64,000 nucleotides of DNA, from assembly GCA_022559985.1 (NCBI GenBank), contig JAFJTR010000035.1, forward strand, positions 225,606 to 289,605, written 5' to 3'. Shown here in pieces: positions 1-11,236 of the stretch. This stretch comes from Parastagonospora avenae f. sp. tritici 18332-5 (Eukaryota > Ascomycota > Dothideomycetes > Pleosporales > Phaeosphaeriaceae). Under the pieces are notes generated by a model that worked only from the letters and a program-made list of their open reading frames with translations, did not search any database and was not told where the DNA came from. The first letter of the stretch is position 1. Each line of letters begins with the position of its first letter. The position numbers were made by a program, and so were the translations under genes.

Positions 1-1704
1 GGAGTACCCCGATCGAAGACCAGCCGCCAGTTGACAGAAGAGATTGAGAAGCTCAAGGACAGCCTCATGACGTCCAACATGCGTGTCGAACTACTCAAGA
101 AGAACAACTCGGAACTGCAACACATCTCGACCCAGCTGGCGGAGAGAGTCGAAGAGCTAGAACCTCTCGAGGACGAGAACCATGAATTGCAGCATGAGAA
201 CAACAACTTGGTGCTTAAGATGCAGCACTTGGAAGAAGAGATGGAGCGACTCAAGGATGACAACGACGAGTTGCGGAAATCGAACAAGGAAATGCTTGAA
301 ATCTACGAGGACTGTTCTTCACACTTCGAGACACAAGAAGGTGCCTTGCAAGAGGCAGTCGACACCATATTTGCACTCGAAGAAGAGAAGGCTGTGCTTG
401 CTGGCGAAGTCCATAAATTGAAGGAACGAGTAACTCTCCTCGAAGACGGCTCAACGCGAGCCAGTACATTATTTGACGGTAGCCCCCGTGCTCCATCGAT
501 AGTGTACAGCATCGACGAGTCGCGACCATCCACAAGCCATTTCGATTCAGACTACTACAGCCAACCGGATTCGCCTCAAGTGAAGCGCAGTAAAGAGTCA
601 GTCGTCTTAGTACAACCAGGAACATCCGCGCGCTCGAAGAAGATCATCGAGCAGAGCAAAGAGCGCAGACGATCGGCGAAGGATCTAGTCAATCGTATGT
701 CCACCGCATCCATGTCGGCTCTGAGAATGGCAAGCCTCAAACAGGCTGAGGACATTCCGGAAGTACCCGAGGTCCAGGTAGAGACTCCCAAAATCGTCGA
801 ACATATTGTGTCGGATAGGCGTTCATCGAGAGCTGCCAAACAGCCTCGTGGCAAATTGCGGGAGAGCATTCAAAATGTTATACAAGATGCGCTAGAAATC
901 TCGCCATCCGTGTCCGAGTCAGCTCCAACACCAGTGCGAGAGAGCCTCAGACACACATCTCGATCCAGCCAGTCGACTGGATACCGGTCATCGAGCGATT
1001 CACGTCCTTCTTCCAGCCACGCCAGGACTCCCACGATAGCCACACGGTTCAGACAACGTCGACCTTCTACCGAAGTCTCGCCGCGCGTTCCCTCGCGCAG
1101 GAGCAGCAAACAGGCTCAAACGAACAGCTCGAACGAGCAACTCTTTCAGCGCGACCAACAGCCTCCCCGCCACCGTCGATCCGAGTCAGATGTTGCTTCT
1201 GCAGAGACACCTCGGGCTACCTCAGAAGAGTGGGCGACCATGCCCCCTCCTTCTGACCAAGCCCGCAGCTCCATCATCTCTTCAAGCAGTCTAACATCTG
1301 ATGCAGATTTGCAAGACAAGGACCATTGGTGGCGCAGCGTCGAGCCTCTCACACAGCAGCAACAGCAGACACACCACGAGCCAACGCACTACCAAGCTCC
1401 TCCACATCTTCCCCTCCACCGCTCTCGACCCTCCGAGAGCAGTCTCCAGTCGCAGGTCCAACACTCTCCCACGCTGACCCGCTCGCGCACCGTTCATCTG
1501 GACTCCCTTGGCCAGTCCGCAAGAGTCGATACCGCTGGTCCTTCAAGCGCGGCGCTGAACGCACTGAGTCGCAGGACTCGCACGCAGCCTAGCACACCAG
1601 GTGCGTCGTCGACGTACATGGAGAAGGATTTCATGTTCAACGGTCATGAGGATGTGGAGACGTTCATGCGCAAAGCTAAGGCGAAGCTGAGCGGACGCAA
1701 GTAG
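1..1704 (+). CDS. coiled-coil protein, 3' part (5' end outside window)
   Basis: The frame is open from the first base and no ATG begins it, so this is the C-terminal part of a larger gene. About 557 residues follow the first TTG at base 31. Residues 1-145 form a continuous acidic coiled coil with heptad Leu and Glu/Lys pairs. The rest is Ser/Arg/Pro-rich and disordered, ending in a short conserved-looking tail (MEKDFMFNGHEDVETFMRKA). This layout is typical of fungal cytoskeletal or spindle-pole scaffolds, but I do not recognise the family and assign no function. The stop is TAG at 1702-1704. Confidence 0.75.
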   Translation, partial: GVPRSKTSRQLTEEIEKLKDSLMTSNMRVELLKKNNSELQHISTQLAERVEELEPLEDENHELQHENNNLVLKMQHLEEEMERLKDDNDELRKSNKEMLEIYEDCSSHFETQEGALQEAVDTIFALEEEKAVLAGEVHKLKERVTLLEDGSTRASTLFDGSPRAPSIVYSIDESRPSTSHFDSDYYSQPDSPQVKRSKESVVLVQPGTSARSKKIIEQSKERRRSAKDLVNRMSTASMSALRMASLKQAEDIPEVPEVQVETPKIVEHIVSDRRSSRAAKQPRGKLRESIQNVIQDALEISPSVSESAPTPVRESLRHTSRSSQSTGYRSSSDSRPSSSHARTPTIATRFRQRRPSTEVSPRVPSRRSSKQAQTNSSNEQLFQRDQQPPRHRRSESDVASAETPRATSEEWATMPPPSDQARSSIISSSSLTSDADLQDKDHWWRSVEPLTQQQQQTHHEPTHYQAPPHLPLHRSRPSESSLQSQVQHSPTLTRSRTVHLDSLGQSARVDTAGPSSAALNALSRRTRTQPSTPGASSTYMEKDFMFNGHEDVETFMRKAKAKLSGRK

Positions 1705-2113
1705 GACTCGTCCCTCATGTACTATTAGCAAAATTTTCCTTTTTGAACTTTCTGGTTTGGCGTGGGTGGTACACCTTTGTTTTCGGGATGGCGTTGAAAA
1801 TCAGAGGTATATACCAAGTAACTCCGCGAGGAGCAGGATGCATGGGTTCCGGAGTGACCCTGGTGGCACCTTTTCACGGGGTTTAGCGTGAAAGCCTAGG
1901 CTTTGTAGCATTATATATCTTAATCCCAGTAGAACAGTGAATGTTCAATGTTGTATACCACAAATCACAGCTTTGACCCCGCACACTGCTGCGTGCATCA
2001 CCAAGGGAAGCAAAGCCCGCATGTACGATTATATCTACACGCCATCCTACATTTTCCCTTCATGAATTCACCACATACGCTATCTATCGCATTCCGCACT
2101 CGCAGCACCACGC
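1705..2113. other. convergent intergenic stretch
   Basis: Space between the 3' ends of the coiled-coil gene and the small secreted protein gene. It is AT-richer than the genes, as expected for two 3' UTRs. I see no gene in it. Confidence 0.5.
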
Positions 2114-2664
2114 TCAAGGCGTGGGCTCCGGCCACCGCTTCGTCGTCGGAAACGCCGTCGCCGTCTTCGCCCACGCAGTCTGCGACCGATGCTTATCATA
2201 CATCTCTTCCACGACGCCCTCGCACACCGGCCGCCCGACAGTATCCATGATGCCTACCATACAACTGATTAGCCAAGCCACGCTACGCCCACACCACACG
2301 CAGACCATGTCGCAGTATAGTACAGTATATATGGTATGGTATCCCCGACAACTTACAGTAATGCTGCATGTCGCACACCTCGCGCGTGTAAAATGTGCCT
2401 CTGTAGCACTGCACGATTTTGGAGGGGACGCCGAGGGTGGGGTTGAAGTCTATGGCAAGGTTAAGTCGGCTTGATGATGTGGTGGAGGGGGATGTTCTTA
2501 CAATCACTGCACTGCAGTGGGCCGAGAATGACCATGTTGGGGCCTTCGTCGGGTTTGTATATCTCGCCGTCGGGAATCGGCCGACAATGTACGCCGTCGT
2601 CTTTGGCGAGGAGGGTGGCGGGGAAGGCGAGGGCGGTGAGGAGGAGGGGGAGGGAGAGCTTCAT
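2114..2664 (-). CDS. small secreted cysteine-containing protein (131 aa)
   Basis: Three exons rebuilt from splice sites: 2664-2502, 2449-2357 and 2253-2114. The introns are 52 and 103 nt with GTAAGA/CATAG and GTAAGT/GGTAG ends and CTTAAC/CTAAT branch-like sites. The joined length is 396 nt, in frame throughout. Residues 1-20 are a clear signal peptide ending TLLA. The mature part has six cysteines, enough for three disulphides. A TATAAATA box lies about 90 bp upstream. Size, secretion and Cys content fit an extracellular effector-like or cell-wall protein, but I recognise no family, so the role is unknown. Confidence 0.7.
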
Positions 2665-2749
2665 TTTTTTTAAGGAAAGGTTTGTTGGGATGTTTGGGTG
2701 GAAGTGTGAGGGTGTGGTAATTTTGGTAAAGGGGAGGGGGTTCGAGGGC

Positions 2750-2757
2750 TATTTATA
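2750..2757 (-). promoter_or_regulatory. TATA box of the small secreted protein gene
   Basis: TATAAATA on the minus strand, about 86-93 bp upstream of the ATG at 2664, a usual core-promoter position for a strongly expressed fungal secreted-protein gene. Confidence 0.5.
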
Positions 2758-2843
2758 CTTGTGAGGGAGTGGGAGAGGATGTCATTAGGAGCAAGCTGAT
2801 GAGAGAGACGTGGTGGGAGTTCGGAAAATGCTTCGTAGTGAGG

Positions 2844-2940
2844 GGATTTTTTCGGAGACTATCTTTAACAATTCAAGGAATTTTTTAGAAACTATCTTGA
2901 TAGTACAGAGATTTTTAGAGACTATTGTTCTAGAGTGAGG
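2844..2940. repeat. three degenerate ~33-bp tandem units
   Basis: Units starting near 2844, 2878 and 2909 share the pattern GGATTTTTT..GAGACTAT followed by a variable end. They are AT-rich and non-coding. Confidence 0.45.
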
Positions 2941-3081
2941 GGATTCCGGGGCGGGATTATGTAAATTATGTGAATTATAATGAATTTTTTGGAGGATGGG
3001 AAGAACTAGTAATAGCATACCGGACACACACAGATAAGACCCTTTTTGAGACAATAATGTCGATAGAGGATCGCAGAGGCC

Positions 3082-3296
3082 GTATGCCTTCAAACACTCT
3101 CAGATACATTCTCTGGAATGTATAATGGTTGTGAAGATGTACACGCGCACTCATCGTCACGTATCCACTTTGACAGCGTCGTATCAAGTGCGTATTGCAT
3201 ATCTTGTATATCCTCAAACACTTCAGGATGTACTCTCCGAACGTGATAAAGGCGTGAAGATATCCGAGCCTCATCATCACGTGCCCACAGTTCAGA
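3082..3296. repeat. imperfect direct duplication of ~92 bp
   Basis: Copy A (about 3082-3173) and copy B (about 3205-3296) align along their length: CCTTCAAACACT/CCTCAAACACT, then TGAAGAT, then ACTCATCGTCACGT/CTCATCATCACGT, about 124 bp apart. No coding frame is shared by both copies. Confidence 0.5.
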
Positions 3297-3824
3297 GATG
3301 TGCGAGTGCGCAATGTCGTGAACGGAGACCTAGTGCGTGGGTTCGCCAGGCAGAAGGCAGACGTTGAGGCGATGATGTAAGCGAAGCGAGAGGATACCAA
3401 GTAGCCGGCGCGTTTCGTAAACGCTGGCGTATTGCATTGTTTCCCTCGTTAATTTCGAGTTTTCACTGTAGCCTGATTACCTATATATTTCCGCGATACC
3501 TACTGTCTGGCAGTCACGTGAAAGCCTTCCTATCACGTGCATCCCATATACCCACCTGGGCAGGCATGCTGTCGTGCAATGTTTGCCGAAGATGACCCTG
3601 CTAAGCGCTGCGTTGCTGTACGACGACACTGCATTACGGCAGCGAGCTGGCATGGCGACGACGAGGCTCTGGTTGACCGGCAAGATAATGCACAAGCGAG
3701 GTGGGTCGTGTGTCACTACCGGTCAGCTCGCTTCACAGTGTCTATGAGGCGCCAAATCGAGGCGAAATGGCCGGGTTCGATGGCGCGAGATTGCGCGACA
3801 CGCGGATGTCGTGATTTAGCAGTA

Positions 3825-3863
3825 TGTGAGTGAGTGAGTGAGTGAGTGAGTGAGTGAGTGAGT
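3825..3863 (+). repeat. (TGAG)n microsatellite
   Basis: About nine and a half uninterrupted TGAG/GTGA units, followed by a decayed unit (TATGCGAG). Confidence 0.9.
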
Positions 3864-4718
3864 ATGCGAGTGAGTCGTGGCGTCGGATAGCTATCGCGTA
3901 TTGTCTGGTCGAGTCGGTATTGATAGTGGATCGATTATGATTGTCATGCGCGTCGGAGAAGTGTGGAGTAGCTTCCAAGCTTGCCTGTTTCGGCTAACCG
4001 CCTATGACTGGTCGGATCGCAGGCTGGTCGCTCTCACGAAGCTGTAGGTACCACAAGAAGACGCGAGATCCCCGGATTTACCAGGAACACGCACATTTGA
4101 CGGCCTGCACCTAATCACGGCGGTGCACCTGCAGCTTCCGGCAGCGTCTTATCGCCAGCGCGTCCCTGCGGTGTTGTTGTGAGCTCTATCTGGATCTGGT
4201 CGCGGCCCTTGTCCTGCTGGCTGGGAGCTTGGACATGTTGCTATCGTCATTCGCATCTTCCTCGTGACTGCACCCTCTCATGCGTCTCAACACTCTTTGA
4301 CTGCTGCTCGCCATCGTCTGCTGCCGAACCTACCCGCGGAATCGAGTGCATCCCAACTCGACCATCTCGCTGCAGCTTCCCGCCCGCGGCCAGTACGGTG
4401 CTATACCTCGCCATATCTTATCGTCTGCATCTCCGCCTCGGCCTGAGGCTCTACGCTCTCCACCTTTCGCACCCTGTTCCTGCACACGCACACGACGATG
4501 CTCGCTGCTGCCTGAGCTGCGGCACCCATTCACCCCCCGCGTGGACAGTCCTGAGGCACTCAAGTCCTGCCAGTCACGCCCCCGTTTGCACGCGTGATGG
4601 CTACCATGAGGACTCGCCTGTTTCCGCCGCAACGATAATCAGACTTCACACACCCGCCCCTCAGCCTCACCCACCACACACTCGGTGCCCATTCTGTACC
4701 TGCAGCCTCACTGCCACC

Positions 4719-7624
4719 ATGAATCCCTACCAGCGCGCCTCGCCACGTACAGCCTCACCCGCCAGCAACCTCCAAACGAATCCCACACGAACCAACAACC
4801 AGCGGCATAGCGCCGACCGGAACTCCTACTTTGACAATCCGCCCTACAACGACCGCGGCAGCGAAGACGGCGAGGACGAGATGGCGTCTCGGGGGGAGCA
4901 CTTGGCCGAGACGGACCAGCGCCAGTACCAGAAAATCAACCAGGTCATCCAGGTATGCACCCTGATGAGGTGGACGATTAGGTGCCCATACTGACTACCT
5001 ACTCAGAACTTCTTCACCAAATCAGCCCTGAGCATCGTCTCGTCTCGAGTCATCCTACCGACTAGCTTCAACAAGAATGGTGACGTCCGACAGAACAAAT
5101 GGGTATGGAGTAGTCCTTACACCATAAACTTGTGCAATTATGTATCCAGCTAATACCACCACAGTTCAATGTCATCCTCGAAGATAGCGACGAGCTCCAG
5201 CTGCGCCTCACCGAATGGAAGACCATGGACGCCATGGCTGGCCAGCACCCGCCACTGTACATCGAGGTCTACCTCGACATATCCGGACTCGGACACAAGC
5301 AGTCGCTGGTAGTGCACGACGAGGACGGAAAGAGATGGGATGTGGCGGCGGCACTAAACGCCGCTGAGCCTACTTCCCGGGCTTCGAGCCGACCTGCCAG
5401 GTCTACACAGCTAGTGATTGAGCGCTGGAAGATCTACGTCGGAGACATAGATTCACTGCACCCCTCAGACCTGAGCGAACCCCTGCCCAACGTATACAAG
5501 AAAGCTGTCGTCCTCTTCCGCGGCCTCTACGCGAACTTGCGTCTGCTTCCAGCATTCAAATACAACAAGAGCATGGCAAAACAACCCGCAACTCACACTT
5601 CACTGAAACTCAACTATCGCATTCTGAACGGCGCCTCCGAACGTCCACAACTCGACACACTGAGTCTGCCCTTGTGTCCTTCTATCGACCCTGTCACCGA
5701 GACTGCACACATTGGTTCCACCAACTCACCCATTGGCCCGCTTTGTATTTCCGTCGAGTATCGTGAAGCCTGTGAGTTTAGCGTTGAAGACTCGGAATCA
5801 CTTCTGAGCGATCAATTCATGGGCTTGGATGATACCTACCTTGAACAAAAACCACGCCCAGCAGCCCCCGTACCTGGATCACTTCCTGTGGACAAGTTGA
5901 ACGCGCAGGAAACGCCAGACTTGGGGCAAGCCTATGGTAGCCTGTCAACATTCCACCAAGTGGGACCCCCAACGGGAACGAGCCCGATATCAGCGCTTCG
6001 GGCTGCTCGTGACATGCCTTCTTCGTCACCTATCGAAACTCCTCCCCAGAAATTACCACCCAATCACCGCACTGCACAAGGTTCAAAATCCTCTCTCCGT
6101 TCAAATGATACGTCTTCGTTCCAACGGCGGACGTCAGTCTCGTTCCAGCCATTTAAAGCTGGCTCGCTATCGTCGTCGCCTGCCCCCGGACCCGCGGGTC
6201 CAGCTTCACCCGGCAGCTCCCTTGGAAGGCCTACCAGTTCCTTTGGCAGGAACATCAACATCGTACCGAGCAGCCTGAATCAGCCGCGAAACCGGACTTC
6301 ACTCAATGCCCTCCCACAAGCAGCATTGCGCGCGCCGTCGCTACCGAACGACACTGCTATCGCTTCTTCTGCTTCGAGCTCCCCGAAGCCCGCACCAATA
6401 ACGCGCTACAGCAGCAGCTTCGGCCATCGGAGAAGCAAATTTTCAACAGGTGGCAGCAAAACTGAAGAAGACGCTCTGAGCAGCGGCAAGGGCAGCGCGA
6501 CTTCCTCCTTGCAACGAGGCTCTGACACTCTAAACGACGGGGAAGGCGGAAGTTCCGGAGAAATGAGGTCAGAGGACGACAACATTTCAGACTTCCTGAA
6601 ACTGCTAGAGGCGAAGAAGGACCTGAAGAGCTTCAATCGCAGCGACAGTTCGACACGCGATGCAACAATGCGCAAGACGACAGCTCAGCTTGGTAAGTAC
6701 CAGCGAATGCGGGACTCGCACGCACAACTCTCCGACTCGGTATCATCTTCGACCATGCTGCACCGGTCCTCGTCATCGTCAAGTCGTCAACTGTCAAGCG
6801 TTCCAGCCATGATCCACGGTACGTCTATCTCGACTGCATCCTCACCAGGAAAGCCAATCTCACCACACACACCTCACACGCCGGCCATCCCATCTCGACT
6901 GAGTGCCAACAGCATCATCGAGTACGACCAACCCCACCGTAGTCGCAACCATCGTAGCCGAAGTCGGAGTGGCCGCACAGCACGTGGGCAAGGGCCCGTG
7001 AACCTCGAAGAACAGAGTGAGGTCGAGGACGATGCTGCCGGCATTGATATTCCACTTTCGCCTCGTCCTTGGAACTATCAGCGTCGGTCAAGTTCAGTCG
7101 CCCAGCAAAATCGCAATCTCCCAGAAGACGAACCAGACATGTTCGGCGTGCGTGCTGCTAGTCTGCCTGTCGAAGAGGGCGATCGAGCGAGAGACTTACA
7201 TCGAATTACAAGCGCAGATTTGACATCCAGTGGACTCTTCGCCCAGACGGAGTCTCTTGCGAGTGCTAGCCGTGACAACCAGGCACCGGATGACGGCGAC
7301 TCGCGCGACGACTTGCCAAGAGCTTCATCTACATCAAATATACCCGCCAAGCGCGGAACATACTCGAGTAACCTTCGAGGTCGCGGTGGTTTCTTCTCCC
7401 AAGGCTCGTCCACTACCGGCTCCACTGGTGGCACAAGTTCCACTGAGCGCCAAAGCCGCTACAATTTCAACAGCCGCGCTGCAAATCTCGACGACGACGA
7501 GCCATTGCTCTTCCAGATGAGTGAAATCGGCGCAGGTGGTTCGCGCCGCAGCCTCGAAGAAGCCCGCGGCGGCTCCAGCACCGGTAGCGCGCGTGGTCGA
7601 AACTCAATTTGGGGAGGCCGTTAA
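4719..7624 (+). CDS. ATG13: autophagy-related protein 13 (ATG13)
   Basis: Regulatory scaffold of the ATG1 kinase complex that starts autophagosome formation; it is dephosphorylated on TORC1 inhibition. Three exons: 4719-4952, 5007-5102 and 5165-7624, giving 929 aa. Residues about 70-310 are the HORMA domain, recognised by the run INQVIQ-NFFTKSALSIVSSRVI spanning the first intron, the ERWKIYVGD segment and PNVYKKAVVLFRGLYANLRL. The remainder is a long Ser/Pro-rich disordered tail, as in other filamentous fungi, expected to carry the ATG1- and ATG17-binding segments and TORC1 sites. The same frame stays open 180 codons upstream, but I chose the ATG at 4719 (context CCACCATG) because the upstream peptide is not protein-like. 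Confidence 0.93.
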
Positions 7625-8177
7625 ACCTGCACAACCCAAAAATGCATTTGCATGACTCTCTTCTCGACTTTTTCTTTTGCTACAAAGCGGCGTTCTACGG
7701 CATCACCTGGTTGGAGGCATTCTGCATTCTCTCCCTTCTGCGGCCAGATTTTTGCGCTTTTGTCATGTTTATCGATATCCAGATTTATACGCTTCGCATT
7801 GCATTGCTTGTTTTTGTTCTTCTATATATCAAATTGCACGCGCAGGTAACGATGGGAACTCGGGCGCTTCATGGGCTGGGAGGGGGTGATCTTTTGGCTC
7901 TATGGGATTTAGTGCGTCATGTATGGAATGGAATGAGGTTTGTATAGAGATATTCGGGTTTCGGCCACTCTGGGTTGGATGGTATGGGCATGGGCATGGG
8001 TATGGGTAGGATAGGGTAGGGACGCGGGTCTGAGCGTCGGATATTTGAATATATATAATTTCCATAAATTTTGTGCAGTGGATGAAGTGATGTTTGAAGA
8101 CTGCCTGCTGTGGCACTGTATCTGACGTACAAATACATTCTACGCATATACTGTACACACACCTCTCCCCCCATCCT
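7625..8177. other. convergent 3' region of ATG13 and COQ5
   Basis: About 550 bp between two converging genes. It is T-rich and TA-rich with a GGTATGGGCATGGG-type simple run near 7980. No gene seen. Confidence 0.5.
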
Positions 8178-9210
8178 CTACGCCGGCTTCACCCCCTTAT
8201 GTATCGCCGCAATCCCATTCGTCAAATCCTCCCACCCTTTCCCCGGCACCTCAAACCCCGCGTCCCTAATCATATCCCTAAACTCCTCCTGGCTGGGAAA
8301 TCTCGCAATGCTCTCCACCAGATACTGATAGCTATCCCGATCGCCCGCCACCAGCTGGCCAATCAGCGGAATCGCGCCGAAACTCCAGCGCTGATACACG
8401 GCGTCGAACAGCGGATTGTTGACCTTGCTGAACTCGAGACACGCAAACACGCCGCCTGGCTTTAGCACGCGGAACGCTTCCCTGAGCGCGGCTTCCTTGT
8501 GCGTGAAATTGCGAATACCAAATGCTACTGTATATAGGTCGATACTTGCGTCGGGAATCATGTCCAGTTTCTCCGCATTCGCCTCGACGAACGCCAATCG
8601 CGGACTACGCGCATACGCCGTGTGTAGACTCCTCTTCTTGCCCTCAGCCAGCATGTCCGGGTTGATGTCCGCGACAGTAACGCGCGTGTGCGCGTCGTGG
8701 TTGATGCTCGATGCGTGGTCTAGCATGCGGAACGCAATGTCGCCCGTGCCGCCGGCGATGTCGAGGATATTCCACCCTTTGTCGCTAGCGGCAGTTGTAG
8801 AAGGGGAAGTAAGCGGATTCCGCCCCGGATTGAGGTTGCGCACGAAATGGTCTTTCCAAAGCCGGTGGATGCCGAGGGACATGAAGTCGTTCATCGAGTC
8901 GTAGGACGAGGCGACGGAGGAGAATACTGCGCCGACTGGTGGGAGGTTTAGTTGTTTGTATCAAGGGGGGATTTGGGGGAGGGGGATAGCTACCTCGCTG
9001 CTCTTTCAGTGCCTCGGCAACGGTTTCGAAGCCGAAATGCGTGGTTCCTTGCGCATCTCGCGGGGCTTTTGGCGGCGGTGGTGGAGGTGGTGGCGCATGT
9101 TGCTGAGACCGCCTAATTGAGCAGGAGAAGCATCTGTACGGCTCTCTCGCCGCTCTCCTCGCACTGCCCACCAGCAATTGCCTGCCGATATGTGTCCGTG
9201 AAGCCTGCAT
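8178..9210 (-). CDS. COQ5: COQ5, 2-methoxy-6-polyprenyl-1,4-benzoquinol methylase, mitochondrial
   Basis: SAM-dependent C-methyltransferase of ubiquinone synthesis, on the matrix face of the inner membrane in the CoQ synthome. Two exons, 9210-8994 and 8935-8178, joined at GAGCAGCGAG/TCGGCGCA, give 324 aa. The start at 9210 opens an Arg/Ser-rich, acid-poor presequence (MQASRTHIGRQLLVGSARR); a further in-frame ATG at 9294 would add 28 residues. SAM motif I is LDIAGGTGD at about 130-138. The UbiE/COQ5 signatures VGAVFSSVASSYDSMNDFMS and AFGIRNFTH are clear. A proline run sits between presequence and enzyme. Divergent from the E1-alpha gene with about 250 bp between starts. Confidence 0.93.
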
Positions 9211-9461
9211 TGTTGTGTGTGATAAAAGTTGGCTGGAGTCGTGACGATCGCTTGGCGCAACATTTCTCGACCGATGCGCGATGGCACGTGCCATGATGTC
9301 GCGCTAGGCAAAGGCCCGCTTGCCCGCTGACGTTCCGTCTGGGGAAGGAGCAAAGGCCGACGCTGGCCGGCGCATCTTTGAGCTCGGTACAAGGACGCCG
9401 GGAAGTTTGTTTGATATACCTCGCGCCGTCCGCACTTGAGAGACAATGTAGCAAAAAGAAA

Positions 9462-10998
9462 ATGTCGTTCAGGTACACATCTCGAATTCTGCGCGCGCAG
9501 AGAGTTGGAGGCTTCGGTGGGCAAAGAAGAGTGGTGAATGCGCCCGTTTGGCAGAGATGCCGGGGTGTTGCGTCGACGGCGAATGCTGAGAAGTGAGTAT
9601 AGTGGTGAAGTGGTGTGGGATGGCAATGCTAATAGACCATACAGAGTCCTGTTTCCAGGAGCATTGAACAGCGAGTTCACGGACAAACTTGACTTCATCC
9701 AACCGTCCCAGCAGAATGCCATTCCTACGTACCGCGTTATGAATCAGTATGGAGAAATCATAGACAAGGAGATTGGCGTGGAGACGGAGGATGAAGAAGC
9801 TCTGCAGATATACAAGAATATGGTCAAGTGTCAGTGGATCTGGACATTGTACATTTGGGCAAACAACTGACGACACATAGTGAGCGTTATGGACCTCCTC
9901 ATGTTCGAAGCACAACGGCAAGGTAGATTGAGTTTCTACATGGTACGTTCTCCCAAAACATACCTTGCCGTCTAGTCTAATGCCTTCATCCAGGTCTCTG
10001 CCGGCGAAGAAGGCATATCCATCGGCTCCGCCAGCGCCCTCCACCCCTCCGACGTCGCCTTCTGCCAATACCGCGAAGCCGGCGTATACCTGCAGCGCGG
10101 CTTCACGCTCTCCATGTTCATGAACCAGCTCTTCGCCAACGCCAAAGACCACGGACTCGGCCGCAACATGCCCGTCCACTACGGCTCCAAGGAGCTCAAC
10201 ATCCACACCATCAGCTCCACCCTCGCGACCCAAATCCCGCACGCCGCGGGCGCCGCCTACGCCCTCAAGATGCAAAACCTGCAAAACCCCGACCAAGAGA
10301 AGAGAGTGGCGGTGTGCTACTTCGGCGAAGGAGCCGCCTCTGAAGGCGACTTCCACGCCGCCCTCAACATCGCCGCAACCCGCCAAGCCCCCTGCATCTT
10401 CATCTGCCGCAACAACGGCTACGCCATCTCGACGCCCACCAGCGACCAGTACCGGGGCGACGGCATCGCGTCCCGCGGCGCAGGCTACGGCATCGCCACG
10501 CTCCGCGTCGACGGCAACGACATCTTCGCCGTGCGCCGCGCAACCAAACAAGCGCGCATTCTCGCCCTCGAGAACGGCGGCCAGCCCGTCCTCGTCGAAA
10601 TGATGGCCTACCGCGTCGGCCACCACAGCACGTCCGACGACTCCTTCGCGTACCGCCAGCGCGTCGAAGTCGAGGACTGGAAGCGCCGGGATAATCCCAT
10701 CACAAGGCTGCGCAAGTGGCTCGAGGGCCGGGAGCTGTGGGACGACGCGCGGGAAAAGGAGTTGAGGAGTACTACCCGCAAGGAGGTACTGAGGGCGTTT
10801 GAAGAGGCGGAGAAGGAGAAGAAGCCGAGTATTCGCAATGCGTTTGAGGGCGTGTGGGAGGAGTTGACGGAGGAGCAGAGGGCGCATGTTAGCGAGATGA
10901 GGGATGTGATGAGGAGGTATCCGAAGGAATACGATGTGGAGGGGTTTGAAGGGGGGATGAGGGGGTTGGATGAGTTGTTAGAAGGTAAAAAGACATAG
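9462..10998 (+). CDS. branched-chain 2-oxoacid dehydrogenase E1 alpha subunit, mitochondrial
   Basis: Thiamine-diphosphate-dependent decarboxylase subunit of BCKDH, which oxidises the 2-oxoacids from Leu, Ile and Val in the matrix. Four exons: 9462-9592, 9645-9829, 9881-9942 and 9994-10998, giving 460 aa in continuous frame. Residues 1-40 are a basic mitochondrial presequence. The ThDP motif runs from GEG at about 237-239 to NN at 266-267. The phosphorylation-loop motif HHSTSDDS near 336-343, target of BCKDH kinase in animals, is intact. YGSKELN and SSTLATQIPHA also match the family. The strong match to BCKDHA rather than pyruvate dehydrogenase E1 rests on FGEGAASEGD and RIGHHSTSDD-like segments. 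Confidence 0.94.
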
Positions 10999-11236
10999 AT
11001 TTTCGTGTTAGATGGAAAATTCATAGTCGTGTATAAGTTATCGAGTTTGTTCTGCTTGACTTAACGGTATGACCCTGAGAACGATGTCGCATCGCACTGC
11101 CGCATCGTTAGCGCTAGCTGAAACCCCAAAGTCTCACACGGCCATCACGGTATGGCTACACGGACGGGAGACGTGTTGGCTGCACAGGAGTGATTCAAAA
11201 TGCATACAACGTTTCATTGCATCCTAGCTGCAGAAT

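Larger units (their letters stand above)
2758..4718. other. long intergenic region and ATG13 leader
   Basis: Nearly 2 kb without a supported gene. It contains the repeats listed separately. From about 4150 it becomes C/T-rich with CTCC and CACC runs, typical of a fungal promoter and 5' UTR. Open frames here are short and have no protein-like character. Confidence 0.5.

Noticed and set aside
3825..3863. CRISPR-like or telomeric array
   Set aside because: A simple TGAG microsatellite with no spacers; this is also a eukaryotic genome.
4179..4718. 180-codon in-frame extension upstream of the ATG13 start
   Set aside because: The peptide is Ser/Cys/His-rich and unlike any ATG13 N-terminus; a CT-rich leader and good context at 4719 favour the downstream start.
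9469..10887. 472-residue frame opposite the BCKDH E1-alpha gene
   Set aside because: Antisense shadow of a GC-rich coding gene; Val/Ala/Gly-rich with no domain.
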